NCBI RefSeq assembly: GCF_005885605.1
Contig: NZ_SZVP01000005.1
Span: 1-64,000 of the forward strand
DNA from: Colwellia ponticola
GTDB lineage: Bacteria > Pseudomonadota > Gammaproteobacteria > Enterobacterales > Alteromonadaceae
DNA length: 64,000 bases
Direction of reading: 5' to 3'
Position 1 is the first letter of the stretch; each line of letters starts with the position of its first letter. The notes beneath the pieces are model-generated. The model had not been told where the DNA came from. It was given only the letters and a program-made list of their open reading frames with translations, and searched no databases. A program made the translations under genes and the position numbers. Shown in pieces: positions 36,723-47,701 of the stretch.

Positions 36723-38165
36723 TTACTCAGCAAGTAATAACGCTAATACTTGCTCGGTTTTTCGCTGCATTAATTGCACATCACCTTTAGATTCAACATT
36801 TAACCTTACTACTGGCTCAGTGTTGCTACTGCGTAAGTTAAAGCGCCATTGGCCAAACTCCATACTAATACCATCGGTTTTATCAATAACTTGTGCTTGC
36901 TCTTGATAAAAATCAAAAACACGCTGAATAGCTGCTTTAGGATCTGCAATAGTGTTATTAATTTCACCCGACGAAGGATAAGCACTGATGCGCTCTTTAA
37001 CCAAATGAGACAAAGGTTGTTTACGTAAACACACCAACTCAGCAATAAGTAACCAAGGGATCATGCCACTATCGCAGTAGAAAAAATCACGAAAATAATG
37101 ATGAGCACTCATTTCACCGCCGTAAATAGCATCCTCACTACGCATACGTTCTTTAATAAAAGCGTGCCCTGTTTTACTTTGAATAGCTTGGCCACCAGAT
37201 TTTTCAACAATATCGATAGTATTCCACGTTAAGCGTGGATCATGGATAATCTTTGCTTTGGCTGCTGCTTTTACTTTATCAGCGGCATTAGCTTTATCAC
37301 GGGCAATTTTATTTAAAAAGTTCTCTGCCAATAAACCAACAATATAATAGCCTTCGATAAACTCCCCGTGTTCATCAAACAAGAAACAACGATCAAAATC
37401 ACCGTCCCAAGCAATCCCCATATCAGCACCATGCTTGATTACCGCATCACGCGTTGCTCCGCGGTTTTCTACTAATAAAGGATTAGGAATACCATTAGGG
37501 AAGTTACCATCAGGCTGGTGATGCACTTTAATAAATTCAACAGGAACATTGAGTACTTTAAAAGCGCTTTCAATGGCATCAAGTGCAGGACCTGCTGTAC
37601 CATTACCGGCGTTAACCACCAGCTTTAATGGTGTAATATTTTTATTATCGATGTAGGTTAATAAGTGCTCTGTATAAGGTTGAGTGATATCAACCGTAGT
37701 TAATGTGCCTGGCACACTAACCTCAACAAAATCATTCTGCTCAGCTAATGCTTGAATATCAAACAGTCCCGTATCACCACTAATAGGCTTTGAGTTTTCC
37801 CGCACTAGCTTCATACCATTATAATTAATAGGGTTATGACTTGCGGTAACCACAATACCGCCATCACATTTTAAGTGACTGGTAGCAAAGTAAATGTGCT
37901 CTGTACCCGCTAAACCTAAATCAATAACATCAGTACCACCGGCCAGTAAACCTTGTGCTAACGCTTCTTTTAACTCAGCACTGGTTAAGCGAATATCACC
38001 ACCGACAACCACGGTTTTTGCTTTAGTGTGTTGAGCAAAAGCACGACCAACACGATAAGCAACATCGGTATTTAGTTGGTCGCCCAATTTCCCGCGAATA
38101 TCATATGCTTTAAAACAAGTAATTGCCGATGGGCCTGTCGTTAAAGCGACGTTAGATGAAGACAT
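36723..38165 (-). CDS. Phosphomannomutase / phosphoglucomutase
   Basis: A 480-residue alpha-D-phosphohexomutase. The active-site serine is Ser109 in [15 protein letters not shown], the metal-binding loop is DGDFDRCF, and the sugar-binding [10 protein letters not shown] is near residue 345. The C-terminal phosphate loop is [14 protein letters not shown]. It converts hexose 6-phosphate to hexose 1-phosphate, supplying GDP-mannose or UDP-glucose precursors for polysaccharide. Length and motifs agree with the ManB/CpsG/AlgC group. It is the first gene of the leftward polysaccharide block. Confidence 0.94.
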   Translation of the reverse strand: MSSSNVALTTGPSAITCFKAYDIRGKLGDQLNTDVAYRVGRAFAQHTKAKTVVVGGDIRLTSAELKEALAQGLLAGGTDVIDLGLAGTEHIYFATSHLKCDGGIVVTASHNPINYNGMKLVRENSKPISGDTGLFDIQALAEQNDFVEVSVPGTLTTVDITQPYTEHLLTYIDNKNITPLKLVVNAGNGTAGPALDAIESAFKVLNVPVEFIKVHHQPDGNFPNGIPNPLLVENRGATRDAVIKHGADMGIAWDGDFDRCFLFDEHGEFIEGYYIVGLLAENFLNKIARDKANAADKVKAAAKAKIIHDPRLTWNTIDIVEKSGGQAIQSKTGHAFIKERMRSEDAIYGGEMSAHHYFRDFFYCDSGMIPWLLIAELVCLRKQPLSHLVKERISAYPSSGEINNTIADPKAAIQRVFDFYQEQAQVIDKTDGISMEFGQWRFNLRSSNTEPVVRLNVESKGDVQLMQRKTEQVLALLLAE

Positions 38166-38241
38166 AAAATAGTTCGTCCTTGCTGTTGTGTTTTGTTGAG
38201 TTATATTGTGCTGTAATGGCTTTATTAGGCTTACACTTCAC

Positions 38242-38496
38242 TTATTCACTAGCGGTTAACTTTGCTTCTAATTCACCTAATTTAGCTTCAAGTTCAGTAA
38301 TTTTAGCTCGTGTTTTTAGTAATACCTGCGTTTGTACGTCAAATTCTTCCCGAGTTACCACATCAAGCTGTGATAATTTACTTTGCAGGACAGACTTAGC
38401 TTTATCTTCAAAGTCATGAGCGATATTTTTTAAGCTAGGTGGGATAGATTCTGTGACTTGCTTAGCGATTTCTTCAATTTTTTTAGCATTGATCAT
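38242..38496 (-). CDS. ubiK: Ubiquinone biosynthesis accessory factor UbiK
   Basis: An 84-residue BMFP-domain protein. The first half starts MINAKKIEEIAKQVTESIPPS and the second half is a strongly predicted coiled coil (RAKITELEAKLGELEAKL, about 62-79). UbiK forms a complex with UbiJ and helps aerobic coenzyme Q synthesis. Its partner ubiJ is in this window at 42334-43050. It is divergent from rep; ATG start at 38496. Confidence 0.9.
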   Translation of the reverse strand: MINAKKIEEIAKQVTESIPPSLKNIAHDFEDKAKSVLQSKLSQLDVVTREEFDVQTQVLLKTRAKITELEAKLGELEAKLTASE

Positions 38497-38618
38497 AATA
38501 ATGTCTCATCGATTTTCACTGTTTTTCACTTAGCTGCATTGTAACTGTTTTGTCGGTGACTAAAAACAGGTAAAATCTAGCACACGAAAATTTATTTGAA
38601 CAAAACAACGATAAAGTC

Positions 38619-40652
38619 ATGAAACTCAATCCCGGACAAAATGAAGCAGTAAAATTTGTAAGTGGCCCTTGCTTAGTACTCGCTGGCGCTGGCTCAGGTA
38701 AAACTGGGGTGATTTGTCAAAAAATTGCTTATCTTATTCAAAAGTGTGATTACAAGGCTCGTAATATTGCCGCTGTAACTTTTACTAATAAAGCTGCCCG
38801 CGAAATGAAAGAGCGTATTCAAAAAATGCTCGGTCGTGAACTTACCCGTGGTTTAACCGTGTCTACTTTTCACTCTCTTGGGCTCGACATTGTTCGCCGC
38901 GAAATTAAAACCCTCGGTTATAAACCCGGTTTTACTTTATTTGATGACCAAGACACTCTCGCCTTACTCAAAGAGCTAACGCTTGACGAGCTTGATGGTG
39001 ACAAAGATTTGCTCAGTAAATTACAAAGTAAAATATCGAATTGGAAAAATGATTTATTCTTACCTGATGATGCGTTAAAAGCGGCGAATGATGCAGATAG
39101 CAGTGAATATGCCGAATATTATCAACGCTATCATAAGCATATGAAAGCTTATAATGCCTTAGACTTTGATGATCTTATTCTGATTCCGACACTGCTACTC
39201 AAAAATTACCCTGAGGTACGTGCGCGTTGGCAAAATAAAATTCGTTATTTATTAGTAGATGAGTATCAAGATACTAACGCTAGCCAATATGAATTAGTAA
39301 AAAATATTGCCGGCGATCGTGGTCGCTTAACGGTTGTTGGTGATGATGACCAATCTATTTATTCATGGCGTGGTGCTAAGCCAGAAAATTTAATCTTACT
39401 CGGTAAAGACTTTCCCGATCTCAAATTAATTAAGTTAGAGCAAAACTATCGTTCGAGCGGTCGTATATTAAAATGTGCCAACGTACTTATTGCTAACAAC
39501 CCTCATGTTTATGATAAGGCATTATTTAGTGAACTTGCTTACGGCGTTGAATTAAGAGTAATACAAGCGACAAATGAAGAGAATGAAATTGAGCGTGTTA
39601 TTGGCGAGTTAATTGGTCATCGTTTTATGAATCGCAGTCAATACAAAGATTACGCGGTACTTTATCGTGGTAATCACCAATCTCGCTTACTTGAAAAAGC
39701 GTTAATGCAAAACCGTATCCCGTATAAAATAAGTGGCGGTACTTCTTTTTTCTCCCGCTCTGAAATCAAAGACATCATGGCTTATTTACGGGTATTGGTT
39801 AACCCTGATGATGACAATGCCTTTTTACGTATTGTTAACGTACCTAAACGCGAGTTAGGTCCCGCGACGTTAGAAAAACTGGGTACTTACGCCAACATGC
39901 GGCAAATTAGTATGTTTGCCGCCAGTTTTGAACTTGGCTTAGAGCAAACCTTAACCGGTCGCAGCTTAATGAAAATGCAAGCGTTCACTCAATGGCTAGT
40001 CGATATTGGCGACCAAGCAGAGCGAGGCGATACCGCGGCAGTATTACGCTCAATGATACGGCAAATTAATTACGAAGATTATCTTTACGATACCTCACCT
40101 AGTGCTAAAGCTGCTGAAATGCGCATGAAAAATGTCACCGAGCTTTTCAGTTGGGTAACCCAAATGCTAGAAGGCAGTGATGACGAAGAGCCGATGACCT
40201 TGCCGCAAATTGTTACGCGTTTAACCTTGCGTGACATGATGGAGCGTAATGAAGAAGAAGACAGTAACGATCAAGTTCAGTTAATGACTTTACATGCCTC
40301 AAAAGGGCTAGAGTTCCCTTATGTCTTTTTAATTGGCATGGAAGAAGGTTTATTACCGCATCAAACGAGTATTGATGAAGGCAGCGTTGAAGAAGAGCGT
40401 CGTCTTGCTTATGTAGGTATTACTCGGGCGCAACGAGAGTTAATCTTTACTTATGCCAGAGAGCGCAGACAGTTTGGTGAAGTGTCACGTACTGAAGCCA
40501 GTCGCTTTTTACATGAATTACCCCAAGATGATTTAAATTGGGAATTAGGTGCCGCTAAAAAGAAAACTGTAGAGCATATTGAGCAATCCAATAAACAAGG
40601 GATGGCCGGATTACGTGCCCAACTTGCTAAAGCTAAGGTAGCTAAAAAGTAG
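38619..40652 (+). CDS. rep: ATP-dependent DNA helicase Rep
   Basis: A 677-residue UvrD/Rep superfamily 1A helicase that moves 3' to 5' and helps replication forks past bound proteins. Motif I is [10 protein letters not shown] (22-31), and [13 protein letters not shown] is Ia. Motif II is [10 protein letters not shown], motif [16 protein letters not shown], motif [10 protein letters not shown]. Motif V is [15 protein letters not shown] and VI is [15 protein letters not shown]. The sequence starts [11 protein letters not shown], as Rep does (UvrD starts differently). Gene size is standard. No strong ribosome binding site precedes the ATG. Confidence 0.96.
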   Translation: MKLNPGQNEAVKFVSGPCLVLAGAGSGKTGVICQKIAYLIQKCDYKARNIAAVTFTNKAAREMKERIQKMLGRELTRGLTVSTFHSLGLDIVRREIKTLGYKPGFTLFDDQDTLALLKELTLDELDGDKDLLSKLQSKISNWKNDLFLPDDALKAANDADSSEYAEYYQRYHKHMKAYNALDFDDLILIPTLLLKNYPEVRARWQNKIRYLLVDEYQDTNASQYELVKNIAGDRGRLTVVGDDDQSIYSWRGAKPENLILLGKDFPDLKLIKLEQNYRSSGRILKCANVLIANNPHVYDKALFSELAYGVELRVIQATNEENEIERVIGELIGHRFMNRSQYKDYAVLYRGNHQSRLLEKALMQNRIPYKISGGTSFFSRSEIKDIMAYLRVLVNPDDDNAFLRIVNVPKRELGPATLEKLGTYANMRQISMFAASFELGLEQTLTGRSLMKMQAFTQWLVDIGDQAERGDTAAVLRSMIRQINYEDYLYDTSPSAKAAEMRMKNVTELFSWVTQMLEGSDDEEPMTLPQIVTRLTLRDMMERNEEEDSNDQVQLMTLHASKGLEFPYVFLIGMEEGLLPHQTSIDEGSVEEERRLAYVGITRAQRELIFTYARERRQFGEVSRTEASRFLHELPQDDLNWELGAAKKKTVEHIEQSNKQGMAGLRAQLAKAKVAKK

Positions 40653-40694
40653 CCTTAGCTTAATTTTAAGAGTAGTGATTAATAGCAACACAAC

Positions 40695-42263
40695 TTAGTG
40701 ACTCAAAATCACCGCGCCAGCGATAATAACAGCCGCAGCAATAATGCTATAAATAACACGTTGATTATTCTGCTGCTGTTTGGTCAATAACGTTTGTAAT
40801 AATGTGGTTTGTTGATGTTGGTTTTCGCGGCTTGTTTTTAAATAGTCGTAAATTAAATCGGGGATTTCAGGGAGTTTTTCATTCCAAAAAGGTAAGTTGG
40901 CTTTAATTTTACTAAACACCGCTTTAACGCCCATTTGCTCTTTAACCCAGTTTTCTAAAAAGGGCTTTGCGGTTTGCCATAAGTCTAACTGCGGATAAAG
41001 TTGACGGCCTAAGCCCTCAATATAAAGTAAAGTTTTTTGTAATAAGACTAACTGCGGTTGCACTTCCATATTAAAGCGACGTGCGGTATTAAATAAATTA
41101 ACTAACACTTGGCCGAAAGATATTTCAGACAACGGTTTATTAAAAATAGGTTCGCAAACTGTGCGAATAGCAAATTCAAACTCATCAACACTGGTACTAG
41201 CCGGCACCCAGCCTGAATCGACGTGCAATTGTGCTACTTTTCGATAATCACGATTGAAAAAAGCGACAAAATTTTCCGCTAAATAGCGTTTATCTTCACG
41301 GTTTAGCGTGCCAACAATACCGCAATCAATAGCAATCCAAGTAGGGTCTGCTGGATTCGTCGCATCAACAAACACATTGCCAGGGTGCATATCCGCATGA
41401 AAGAAGCTATCGCGAAAAACTTGAGTGAAAAAAACTTCGACACCACGTTCAGCCAGTAACTGCATATCAACGCCAAGCTCGTTAAGGGTATCTACCTCAC
41501 CAACGCCAATGCCATAAATACGCTCCATAACCATAACGTTTTTAAAGCTATATTCACTATAAATTTCAGGGACGTAAAGTGCTTTATCATAGTCACGCCC
41601 TTGTTCAAAATTACGCTTTAGTTGAATAGCATTAGCGGCTTCACGGTTAAGGTCTAACTCATCTAAAATAGTTTTTCGGTACTCTTCTACTACTTCTTTG
41701 GGGCGTAAACGTTTGCCATCGGGTAACCAACGCGCGACGATGCCAGCAAACAGTGACATAACGTTAATATCAGCCAAAATAGTTTGACTGATATTAGGGC
41801 GTAATACTTTAATAACAATATCTTTTTCACTACCATTATGCAGCAAGGTTGCGGTATGTACTTGGGCAATAGAAGCCGATGCTAACGGGGTAACATCAAA
41901 ATTAATAAAGTATTGCTCAAAAACCTCTATGCCCATCGCGGCAATAATAATACTTTTAGCTTGCTCACCCTCAAACGGGGTCACTTTATCTTGCAATAAA
42001 GCGAGTTCGTCGGCCAACTCAGGTGGTAATAAATCACGCCTTGTTGATAACATTTGACCAAACTTAATAAAAACAGGACCTAACGTTTCTATCGCCAATC
42101 GAAAACGCTGCTCTGGCGTTTTATCTTGATGCTTGTTTTTCAACCAAAACAAACTATATCTGCCAACTTTTGCATACCAAGGCAACATACCTGCTGGTAT
42201 CATTTTGTCTAAACCGAAATTTAAAAAAGTTTTAACTATTTGATAAAGACGTTGGCTACTCAC
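40695..42263 (-). CDS. ubiB: Ubiquinone biosynthesis kinase-like protein UbiB
   Basis: A 522-residue atypical kinase-like protein (ABC1/ADCK family). [31 protein letters not shown] carries the family KxGQ motif, near residue 67. Kinase-like catalytic residues are in [12 protein letters not shown] and AIDCGIVG. Membrane attachment is at the C-terminus ([20 protein letters not shown], 503-522). It probably extracts or handles CoQ intermediates at the membrane. The start is GTG at 42263. It is the last gene of ubiE-ubiJ-ubiB, 70 bp after ubiJ. Confidence 0.95.
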   Translation of the reverse strand: MSSQRLYQIVKTFLNFGLDKMIPAGMLPWYAKVGRYSLFWLKNKHQDKTPEQRFRLAIETLGPVFIKFGQMLSTRRDLLPPELADELALLQDKVTPFEGEQAKSIIIAAMGIEVFEQYFINFDVTPLASASIAQVHTATLLHNGSEKDIVIKVLRPNISQTILADINVMSLFAGIVARWLPDGKRLRPKEVVEEYRKTILDELDLNREAANAIQLKRNFEQGRDYDKALYVPEIYSEYSFKNVMVMERIYGIGVGEVDTLNELGVDMQLLAERGVEVFFTQVFRDSFFHADMHPGNVFVDATNPADPTWIAIDCGIVGTLNREDKRYLAENFVAFFNRDYRKVAQLHVDSGWVPASTSVDEFEFAIRTVCEPIFNKPLSEISFGQVLVNLFNTARRFNMEVQPQLVLLQKTLLYIEGLGRQLYPQLDLWQTAKPFLENWVKEQMGVKAVFSKIKANLPFWNEKLPEIPDLIYDYLKTSRENQHQQTTLLQTLLTKQQQNNQRVIYSIIAAAVIIAGAVILSH

Positions 42264-42333
42264 GGCGGTTATTATTTCCTATGTTTTATTAAGGCTATTA
42301 ATTGAAACGATTAACTGAGAATATGTATTCGTA

Positions 42334-43050
42334 CTATTTATTAGTTATTTTTGCTAATTCGGCAATCAGCTTATCAATACGTGTTGATAAAGCATCTACC
42401 TGGCTGACAAGGTCTTTAGTGTTTTGATTAAAAGCATTTATTTGGCTACTGGTAACTACTAAGCGCTTTTCATGTACAACATATTCAGCCAAATCAGCTT
42501 CAAATTGTTTACCTGTCGCGACAATCGATTTTGTTACTTTATTACCAAAATGTAATAATTTATGTGCAGGAATATCACCCAAGTGTTTAGCTAACTCAGT
42601 TTTCCAGTCAATATCAAGTGACTGGGCAATAGTAGCAAACTGCTGCGCTATTTTGATATCACCAATAACATCAAGCTCGTCTTGTTTTATTAATTGTGTC
42701 AGTGATTGAGCGGCTTTTAATTTATTAAGCGTGTTAATGCTGGTATTAATAGTGCAGTCATTAAATTCACACTCAGATCTAACAATAACCACCGTTTTAT
42801 TAGCGCTAGTATTGACAGTAAAACATAAAGTAAATGGTAATTCTGTCAACACCAGCATTAAGGTTTTTTGCTCGAGCGTAGTAAATGAAATGGCGTTATT
42901 GTTATTTAAAGCCAAGACTTTATTAATCATTAACTCTAACGTTGCTGTAGTAACTTGTGGCAACAATAAATCAGCACTTAGCTGAGCTCTCTTTTGAGTT
43001 GCTTTTTGAGTGTTTACTTTAGCTAATGCTAGGTTATTAATATTTTGCAT
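42334..43050 (-). CDS. ubiJ: Ubiquinone biosynthesis accessory factor UbiJ
   Basis: A 238-residue protein with an SCP2 lipid-binding domain in the N-terminal half and helical C-terminal part, the layout of UbiJ. The coiled-coil end (DLVSQVDALSTRIDKLIAELAKI) probably contacts UbiK. It binds ubiquinone intermediates and scaffolds the soluble Ubi complex. The sequence is divergent from E. coli, but location between ubiE and ubiB identifies it. Its ATG is 3 bp from the ubiE start-side neighbour's stop codon (2 bp gap). Confidence 0.88.
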   Translation of the reverse strand: MQNINNLALAKVNTQKATQKRAQLSADLLLPQVTTATLELMINKVLALNNNNAISFTTLEQKTLMLVLTELPFTLCFTVNTSANKTVVIVRSECEFNDCTINTSINTLNKLKAAQSLTQLIKQDELDVIGDIKIAQQFATIAQSLDIDWKTELAKHLGDIPAHKLLHFGNKVTKSIVATGKQFEADLAEYVVHEKRLVVTSSQINAFNQNTKDLVSQVDALSTRIDKLIAELAKITNK

Positions 43051-43052
43051 GA

Positions 43053-43868
43053 CTAAAACTTATAACCTTTGTGTAAAGCCACAACACCGCCAGTTAAGTT
43101 TTTAAAACTAGTTTGTTCAAAACCAGCATTTTCCATCATATCTTTCAATGTTTCTTGATCAGGGTGCATACGAATTGATTCCGCTAAGTATTGATAACTT
43201 TCACCATCTTTTGCTACTAGTTCACCCATTTTCGGTAAAATATTAAATGAATAAAAATCATAGGCTTTAGTTAATAGTTCATTCTCAGGCTTAGAGAACT
43301 CTAGCACCAGTAAGCGACCACCGGGCTTTAATACCGAGTAAATTGAGCGTAAGGCTTTATCTTTATCGGTAACATTACGTAGGCCAAAAGCGATAGTCAC
43401 AATATCAAAGGTATTTTCTTCAAAAGGTAAATATTCAGCATTAGCTTGGACATAGTCTATATTTTGCACTAAGCCTTTATCACGTAACTTATCACGACCA
43501 ACATTTAGCATTGAACTGTTAATGTCAGCTAAAACAACCTTACCATCTCGCCCAACCAGCTGAGAAAACTTAGCGGTTAAATCACCGGTACCACCAGCAA
43601 GATCTAATACTTTATTACCCGGACGTACGCCACTTGCATCAATAGTAAAACGTTTCCACAAGCGATGAATACCAAACGACATTAAATCATTCATTACATC
43701 GTATTGTTTAGCTACCGAGTGGAAAACACCAGCAACCATAGAGATTTTATCTTCTTTTTCGATGGTTTTATAACCAAAATGCGTAGTGCTATTAGTATCT
43801 CCATTGGTAGGTGTCTGTGGTGTTGCTGGTAAATCACTGGTTTGAGGACTTTGATCGGTAGATGACAT
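43053..43868 (-). CDS. ubiE: Ubiquinone/menaquinone methyltransferase UbiE
   Basis: A 271-residue class I methyltransferase that C-methylates demethylmenaquinol and a ubiquinone precursor. SAM motif I is [14 protein letters not shown], with [10 protein letters not shown] as motif II and [15 protein letters not shown] as the family signature. The core begins [13 protein letters not shown] as in E. coli. A Ser/Thr/Pro-rich N-terminal extension of about 20 residues precedes it, but the ATG at 43868 is the only convincing start. First gene of the ubiE-ubiJ-ubiB operon. Confidence 0.96.
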   Translation of the reverse strand: MSSTDQSPQTSDLPATPQTPTNGDTNSTTHFGYKTIEKEDKISMVAGVFHSVAKQYDVMNDLMSFGIHRLWKRFTIDASGVRPGNKVLDLAGGTGDLTAKFSQLVGRDGKVVLADINSSMLNVGRDKLRDKGLVQNIDYVQANAEYLPFEENTFDIVTIAFGLRNVTDKDKALRSIYSVLKPGGRLLVLEFSKPENELLTKAYDFYSFNILPKMGELVAKDGESYQYLAESIRMHPDQETLKDMMENAGFEQTSFKNLTGGVVALHKGYKF

Positions 43869-44062
43869 GATATTTTCACTTCAAGCAATGTTAAAACTAT
43901 AATTACCGTTAGTTTACTGTATGCATGCTAAATCACCAAATACCCTATCGTTTTTTATTGTGCTAACTCGGTATTAAGCCAACCTTAGTCGATAGTTTAG
44001 TCGGTATTTAACAAATCAGAATGTAATAAAAAAACGAGTATGAAATAAAATTACAAGAAAGT

Positions 44063-44091
44063 TTGCTTACATAGAGCATATACTCTATAAT
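44063..44091 (+). promoter_or_regulatory. Promoter with internal dyad, small RNA A
   Basis: TTGCTT (44063-44068), a 17-bp spacer and a perfect TATAAT (44086-44091). Inside, overlapping the -10, is the dyad AGAGCATATACTCT (44073-44086 including its T's, core ATAGAG at 44071-44076 and CTCTAT at 44083-44088). The same arrangement is found at 49833-49861. Confidence 0.72.
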
Positions 44092-44098
44092 TATTTTC

Positions 44099-44188
44099 GT
44101 TCCCTTTTATGAACGCTTTTTGTAAAAATTGAATATTCTAGCTTTCCTGATAGCTACTCACCGATAGCCTTTGCTATCGGTTTTTTTT
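44099..44188 (+). ncRNA. Candidate small RNA A (paralog of B)
   Basis: A 90-base transcript predicted from its promoter and terminator, with no reading frame. Order of elements: hairpin GTTC...GAAC at the 5' end (44099-44114), an A/U-rich single-stranded stretch, hairpin TAGCT-TTCCTGAT-AGCTA (44139-44156) with a pyrimidine-rich loop, and a terminator CCGATAGC-CTTT-GCTATCGG (44161-44180) followed by T8. The same series of elements occurs in candidate B at 49868-49976. The UUCC loop could pair with Shine-Dalgarno sequences, as in several Hfq-dependent RNAs. It does not match any small RNA that I recall. It lies between ubiE and the chemoreceptor gene, transcribed towards the latter. Confidence 0.7.
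44161..44188 (+). terminator. Terminator of small RNA A
   Basis: CCGATAGC (44161-44168), loop CTTT and GCTATCGG (44173-44180), then eight T. No reading frame ends nearby on the plus strand, so it belongs to an untranslated transcript. Confidence 0.88.
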
Positions 44189-44288
44189 GTCTAAAACCCC
44201 TGCTGACCATAAAATTACTCACCTAATATTAATTAAGCTCACCCATTTAGTCACTGAATGAACATGATTCATACCACTGTGCTTTTAA

Positions 44289-44305
44289 TAGTCTATGCTA
44301 GACTA
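44289..44305. promoter_or_regulatory. 17-bp dyad upstream of the chemoreceptor gene
   Basis: TAGTCTA-TGC-TAGACTA is a perfect 7+7 inverted repeat, about 70 bp upstream of the chemoreceptor start. It may be an operator. The rest of the 44189-44374 gap shows nothing further. Confidence 0.4.
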
Positions 44306-44374
44306 ATATGATGATTTTTTAGCGATAATAAACTCATCTATCTATATGACTCAACTATCAATTACCCTTGAAAA

Positions 44375-46372
44375 ATGGAGCTTGGTATCATCATGAATTT
44401 TGCCGACTTGTCCTTTAGAAAAAAAATATTATTACTGCTTGCCTTACCTGTCATGGGTTTTTTATGGTTGAGTATTAATTCAATATTTCACAGCATTAAA
44501 ACAACTCAAGAAATTTCAACTATCACTCGCCTCACTGAATTGTCAGTGGTTTACAGTGAACTAGTCCATGAATTACAAAAAGAACGTGGCGCAACTGCCG
44601 GTTTTATAGGCTCGAAAGGTAATAAATTTACTACCCAGTTATTAACTCAACGCAATAATACCGATGAAAAAATACAAAATAAAATTAGCTATCTAGCAGA
44701 GCAAAACTTTGTTTTAACTGAAATTAGCCAATTAAATACTAATATTACTGCAATGCTACAGAAGCTACCTAACATACGTAAACAAGTCGATAGGTTAGCA
44801 ATACCAGCAAATGACGCTTTACGTTTTTATACAACCTTAAATGCACAATTGTTAAGTGTGGCAACGCTGAATGCTGATATCAGTACCGATGCAGCAATCA
44901 CAAAAGAGACGATTGCCTATTATAATTTTTTACAAGGTAAGGAGCGAGCAGGTGTAGAACGAGCTGTACTTAGTAATACCTTTTCACAAGGTAGCTTTAT
45001 TGAGGGCATGTTTATTAAGTTTATTTCATTAACAACGCAACAAAGTACTTATTTTGATAATTTTAATCAATTTACCTCTCCGCAAAACAAGACTTTTTTT
45101 ACCAACACATTAAATCATTCATCCATCAAAGAAGTAGATAAACTAAGGGAGATAGCTGAAAATAATAGTGCTAACTTCTCGGTTGATGCTGAATATTGGT
45201 TTGAACAATCCACGCAAAGAATTGGTCAGTTAAAGAAAATTGAAGACAAATTAAGCCAATCTTTATTAGCGTTAGCACAAGCCAAACAAAGCGATGCTTC
45301 TAACTCCATGATTATTAATAGTTTAATCATGGGTGTATTAATCATAGTCTCGGCAATAATTAGCCATTTTACCATCAAAGAACTCATCGAAAGAGTAACT
45401 GACCTTACCACCGTAATGGCAAGGGTTAGAGATCATAATGATTTAACGGTGCAAGCGACGCTACAAGGTAAAAGTGAGCTTGGCGTAATAGCGACGACTT
45501 TAAACTTAACTCTACAAAAGTTCTCTGGAGCCATGCGTGAAATATCTAACTCTAGTATTACACTGGCTTCTGCCGCTGAAGAAACCTCACAAACCTGTCA
45601 ACACAACTCACAATCTATGCTTGAGCAGCAAGGTGATATCAACTTAATCGCTACCGCAATTGAAGAGCTATCCGCAACGGTTAAAGAAGTTGCTGGCAAT
45701 ACGCAAAACACTGCGAGTGCCGCTAGAGAAGCAGACGAACAAGCGCAAGGTGGTTTAAACATTGTTAAGGCATCGTATAATTCTATTGAAACACTCGCTA
45801 GTGATATTGATGGCTTAGCACTACAAATTAATAGTTTGCACGATAGTTCTCAAAATATTACCAATGTAGTTGACGTGATTAAATCTGTTGCTGAACAAAC
45901 CAACTTACTAGCACTTAATGCTGCTATTGAAGCTGCTCGTGCAGGAGAACAAGGTCGTGGTTTTGCCGTGGTTGCTGATGAAGTAAGAACCTTAGCGCAA
46001 AGAACGCAAGACTCAACCTCTGAGATAGAAAGCTTTATTACCTCATTGCAAAATGATGCCAATGCCGCCTTTAACGTCATCGAAAGTAGTCAGAAAAAAG
46101 CGCAAGATGCAGTAAACAGTTCAAAGAAAGTTGAAGACTTACTACAAGAAATATCGGCTTCAGTCAGTACAATTTTTGCAATGACAGAACAAATAGCGAC
46201 CGCAATAGAAGAGCAAGCAGTGGTCACCCAAGATGTTGCACAAAACGTTGTTAATGTTGAGCAAAGGTCGGTAGAGTCGACAACGGATGCCGCTCAAATT
46301 GCTGATACCGCACAAGAACAAGCGCGCTTAGCAACAACATTACAAGACATTGCCAACAGTTTTAAAGTATAG
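44375..46372 (+). CDS. Methyl-accepting chemotaxis protein with NIT sensor domain
   Basis: A 665-residue chemoreceptor. Membrane segment 1 is near 20-40, the periplasmic NIT (nitrate/nitrite-sensing type) domain about 50-300 with the signature [20 protein letters not shown], and membrane segment 2 about 310-335. HAMP follows (about 335-390). The signalling domain includes the CheA/CheW tip [38 protein letters not shown]. It lacks a CheR-binding pentapeptide. The ligand may be nitrate, nitrite or another small anion; the domain name does not prove it. An in-frame ATG at 44393 ([11 protein letters not shown]) is an equally good start. Confidence 0.92.
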   Translation: MELGIIMNFADLSFRKKILLLLALPVMGFLWLSINSIFHSIKTTQEISTITRLTELSVVYSELVHELQKERGATAGFIGSKGNKFTTQLLTQRNNTDEKIQNKISYLAEQNFVLTEISQLNTNITAMLQKLPNIRKQVDRLAIPANDALRFYTTLNAQLLSVATLNADISTDAAITKETIAYYNFLQGKERAGVERAVLSNTFSQGSFIEGMFIKFISLTTQQSTYFDNFNQFTSPQNKTFFTNTLNHSSIKEVDKLREIAENNSANFSVDAEYWFEQSTQRIGQLKKIEDKLSQSLLALAQAKQSDASNSMIINSLIMGVLIIVSAIISHFTIKELIERVTDLTTVMARVRDHNDLTVQATLQGKSELGVIATTLNLTLQKFSGAMREISNSSITLASAAEETSQTCQHNSQSMLEQQGDINLIATAIEELSATVKEVAGNTQNTASAAREADEQAQGGLNIVKASYNSIETLASDIDGLALQINSLHDSSQNITNVVDVIKSVAEQTNLLALNAAIEAARAGEQGRGFAVVADEVRTLAQRTQDSTSEIESFITSLQNDANAAFNVIESSQKKAQDAVNSSKKVEDLLQEISASVSTIFAMTEQIATAIEEQAVVTQDVAQNVVNVEQRSVESTTDAAQIADTAQEQARLATTLQDIANSFKV

Positions 46373-46501
46373 CAGAGGAATAGACAAGCTATGCTGTGGC
46401 TTGTCTGACTTTTAATCCCTATAAGCAAAGCGTAATCATATTGTTTGCGCGCGCTTAACGCGGTAAAATATTTTTACTTTATAAAAACTTCTTAGGTAAT
46501 T

Positions 46502-46888
46502 ATGTCACTCAGCAGTGAACAACTTAACACAATAGAAAAATACGACGATGAACAGCGCTTAAGCTACTTATTACAACAAGTGGTGAGCAATCAAGAAATT
46601 TGGATATTAGCGGATGAGCATGGTTGTGTCATGCTTAACACTGAAGATGAAGATTGTGTTCCTGTGTGGCCAAACCAAGAGTTTGCCCAGCGCTGGGCTA
46701 CCGATGAATGGCAACATTGCCAACCAGAAGCTATCTCATTAAACAAATGGTACAGCCGCTGGAGTACAGGGTTAGCCGATGATGAATTAGCATTAGTTAC
46801 TTTTCCAAATCAAGACAATCAAGGTTTGGTACTCTTTCCTGAAGAATTTGAAACGGCATTACATCAACAAGAAAAAAAGCAAAAATAA
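46502..46888 (+). CDS. DUF2750 family protein
   Basis: A 128-residue acidic cytoplasmic protein of the DUF2750 type, recognised by EIWILADEHGCVMLNTEDEDCVPVWPNQEFAQRWA (about 33-67). It has many Trp, Glu and Asp residues, and no membrane segment. The function is unknown. It is transcribed with the same direction as the chemoreceptor and PilZ genes but 130 bp from the former, which contains a weak hairpin (AGACAAGC/GCTTGTCT). Confidence 0.82.
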   Translation: MSLSSEQLNTIEKYDDEQRLSYLLQQVVSNQEIWILADEHGCVMLNTEDEDCVPVWPNQEFAQRWATDEWQHCQPEAISLNKWYSRWSTGLADDELALVTFPNQDNQGLVLFPEEFETALHQQEKKQK

Positions 46889-46973
46889 ATTACCTGCTAA
46901 TCAAGCGTTGTGCATTTAAAGTACTTTGTTTATATTATCTTTCTGTAATAAATGGGCAGAAGTACAAAAAACA

Positions 46974-47651
46974 ATGTCAGACATAAGTAATGAACAACGT
47001 ATGCAACTCTTTGAACTTCAGCCTGGAAGAAGTTTAGATTTGCAAATTAATCACCCTGTACCGTTACGTCTAAAGCTGTCATTAATTGGTTATGAGCTAG
47101 GTAAATACATTATATTAAAATACCCCAAAGGCGCTAGTACTGCAGAATACAATGATGTATTAATTGAGGGGAATGTACTGATTGTTAGATATTTAATGGA
47201 AGGTAATAAAGGTGAATGCTTTGCTTTTCGATCGACTATTAAAACAATGACCCAATATCCTGAGAAACTACTCTTTATTGATTATCCTAAACAAATTGAA
47301 AGTCGCCAATTACGTTTACAACAAAGAACAAACATTCACCTGCCCGCAATCATCAGACTAGAAGATCAGACAGGGAATAAGTCTACGCAAATTAATGGCA
47401 TTATTGGTGATATATCAGCGAAAGGTTGTGGCTTTACCTTTAAAACTAAAAGTACTAGTGCAAAAGTCAATAAACGTGATGTTTTTGTATGCTTGCAAAG
47501 CCCCATTGATGGTGAAGTAAAAATATCTGCTCGGGTATGCAATAGCCGCAATGATAATGGTACGGTTAGTGTGGGCATCCAATTTATTGATCAAGACAAT
47601 GTGGTGCCCAAGTTACTCAGCTTACTTTTTATTGATAATCAATTAGATTAG
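46974..47651 (+). CDS. PilZ domain protein (YcgR-like, c-di-GMP receptor)
   Basis: A 225-residue protein in two parts. The N-terminal part (about 1-105) resembles the YcgR-type flagellar brake domain. The C-terminal part is PilZ, with RLQQR (the RxxxR motif, near residue 109) and GDISAKGCGF (the DxSxxG motif), which together bind cyclic di-GMP. It probably slows motility or alters surface functions when c-di-GMP rises. I chose ATG at 46974 (MSDISNEQRMQLF); the frame is open to a TTG at 46926. The neighbours (chemoreceptor, HDOD) fit a motility/signalling setting. Confidence 0.86.
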   Translation: MSDISNEQRMQLFELQPGRSLDLQINHPVPLRLKLSLIGYELGKYIILKYPKGASTAEYNDVLIEGNVLIVRYLMEGNKGECFAFRSTIKTMTQYPEKLLFIDYPKQIESRQLRLQQRTNIHLPAIIRLEDQTGNKSTQINGIIGDISAKGCGFTFKTKSTSAKVNKRDVFVCLQSPIDGEVKISARVCNSRNDNGTVSVGIQFIDQDNVVPKLLSLLFIDNQLD

Positions 47652-47701
47652 TTTATTGTCCTGCTTAGTACACAAGTAATGAGTTTTTAATAAATAAAAA
47701 C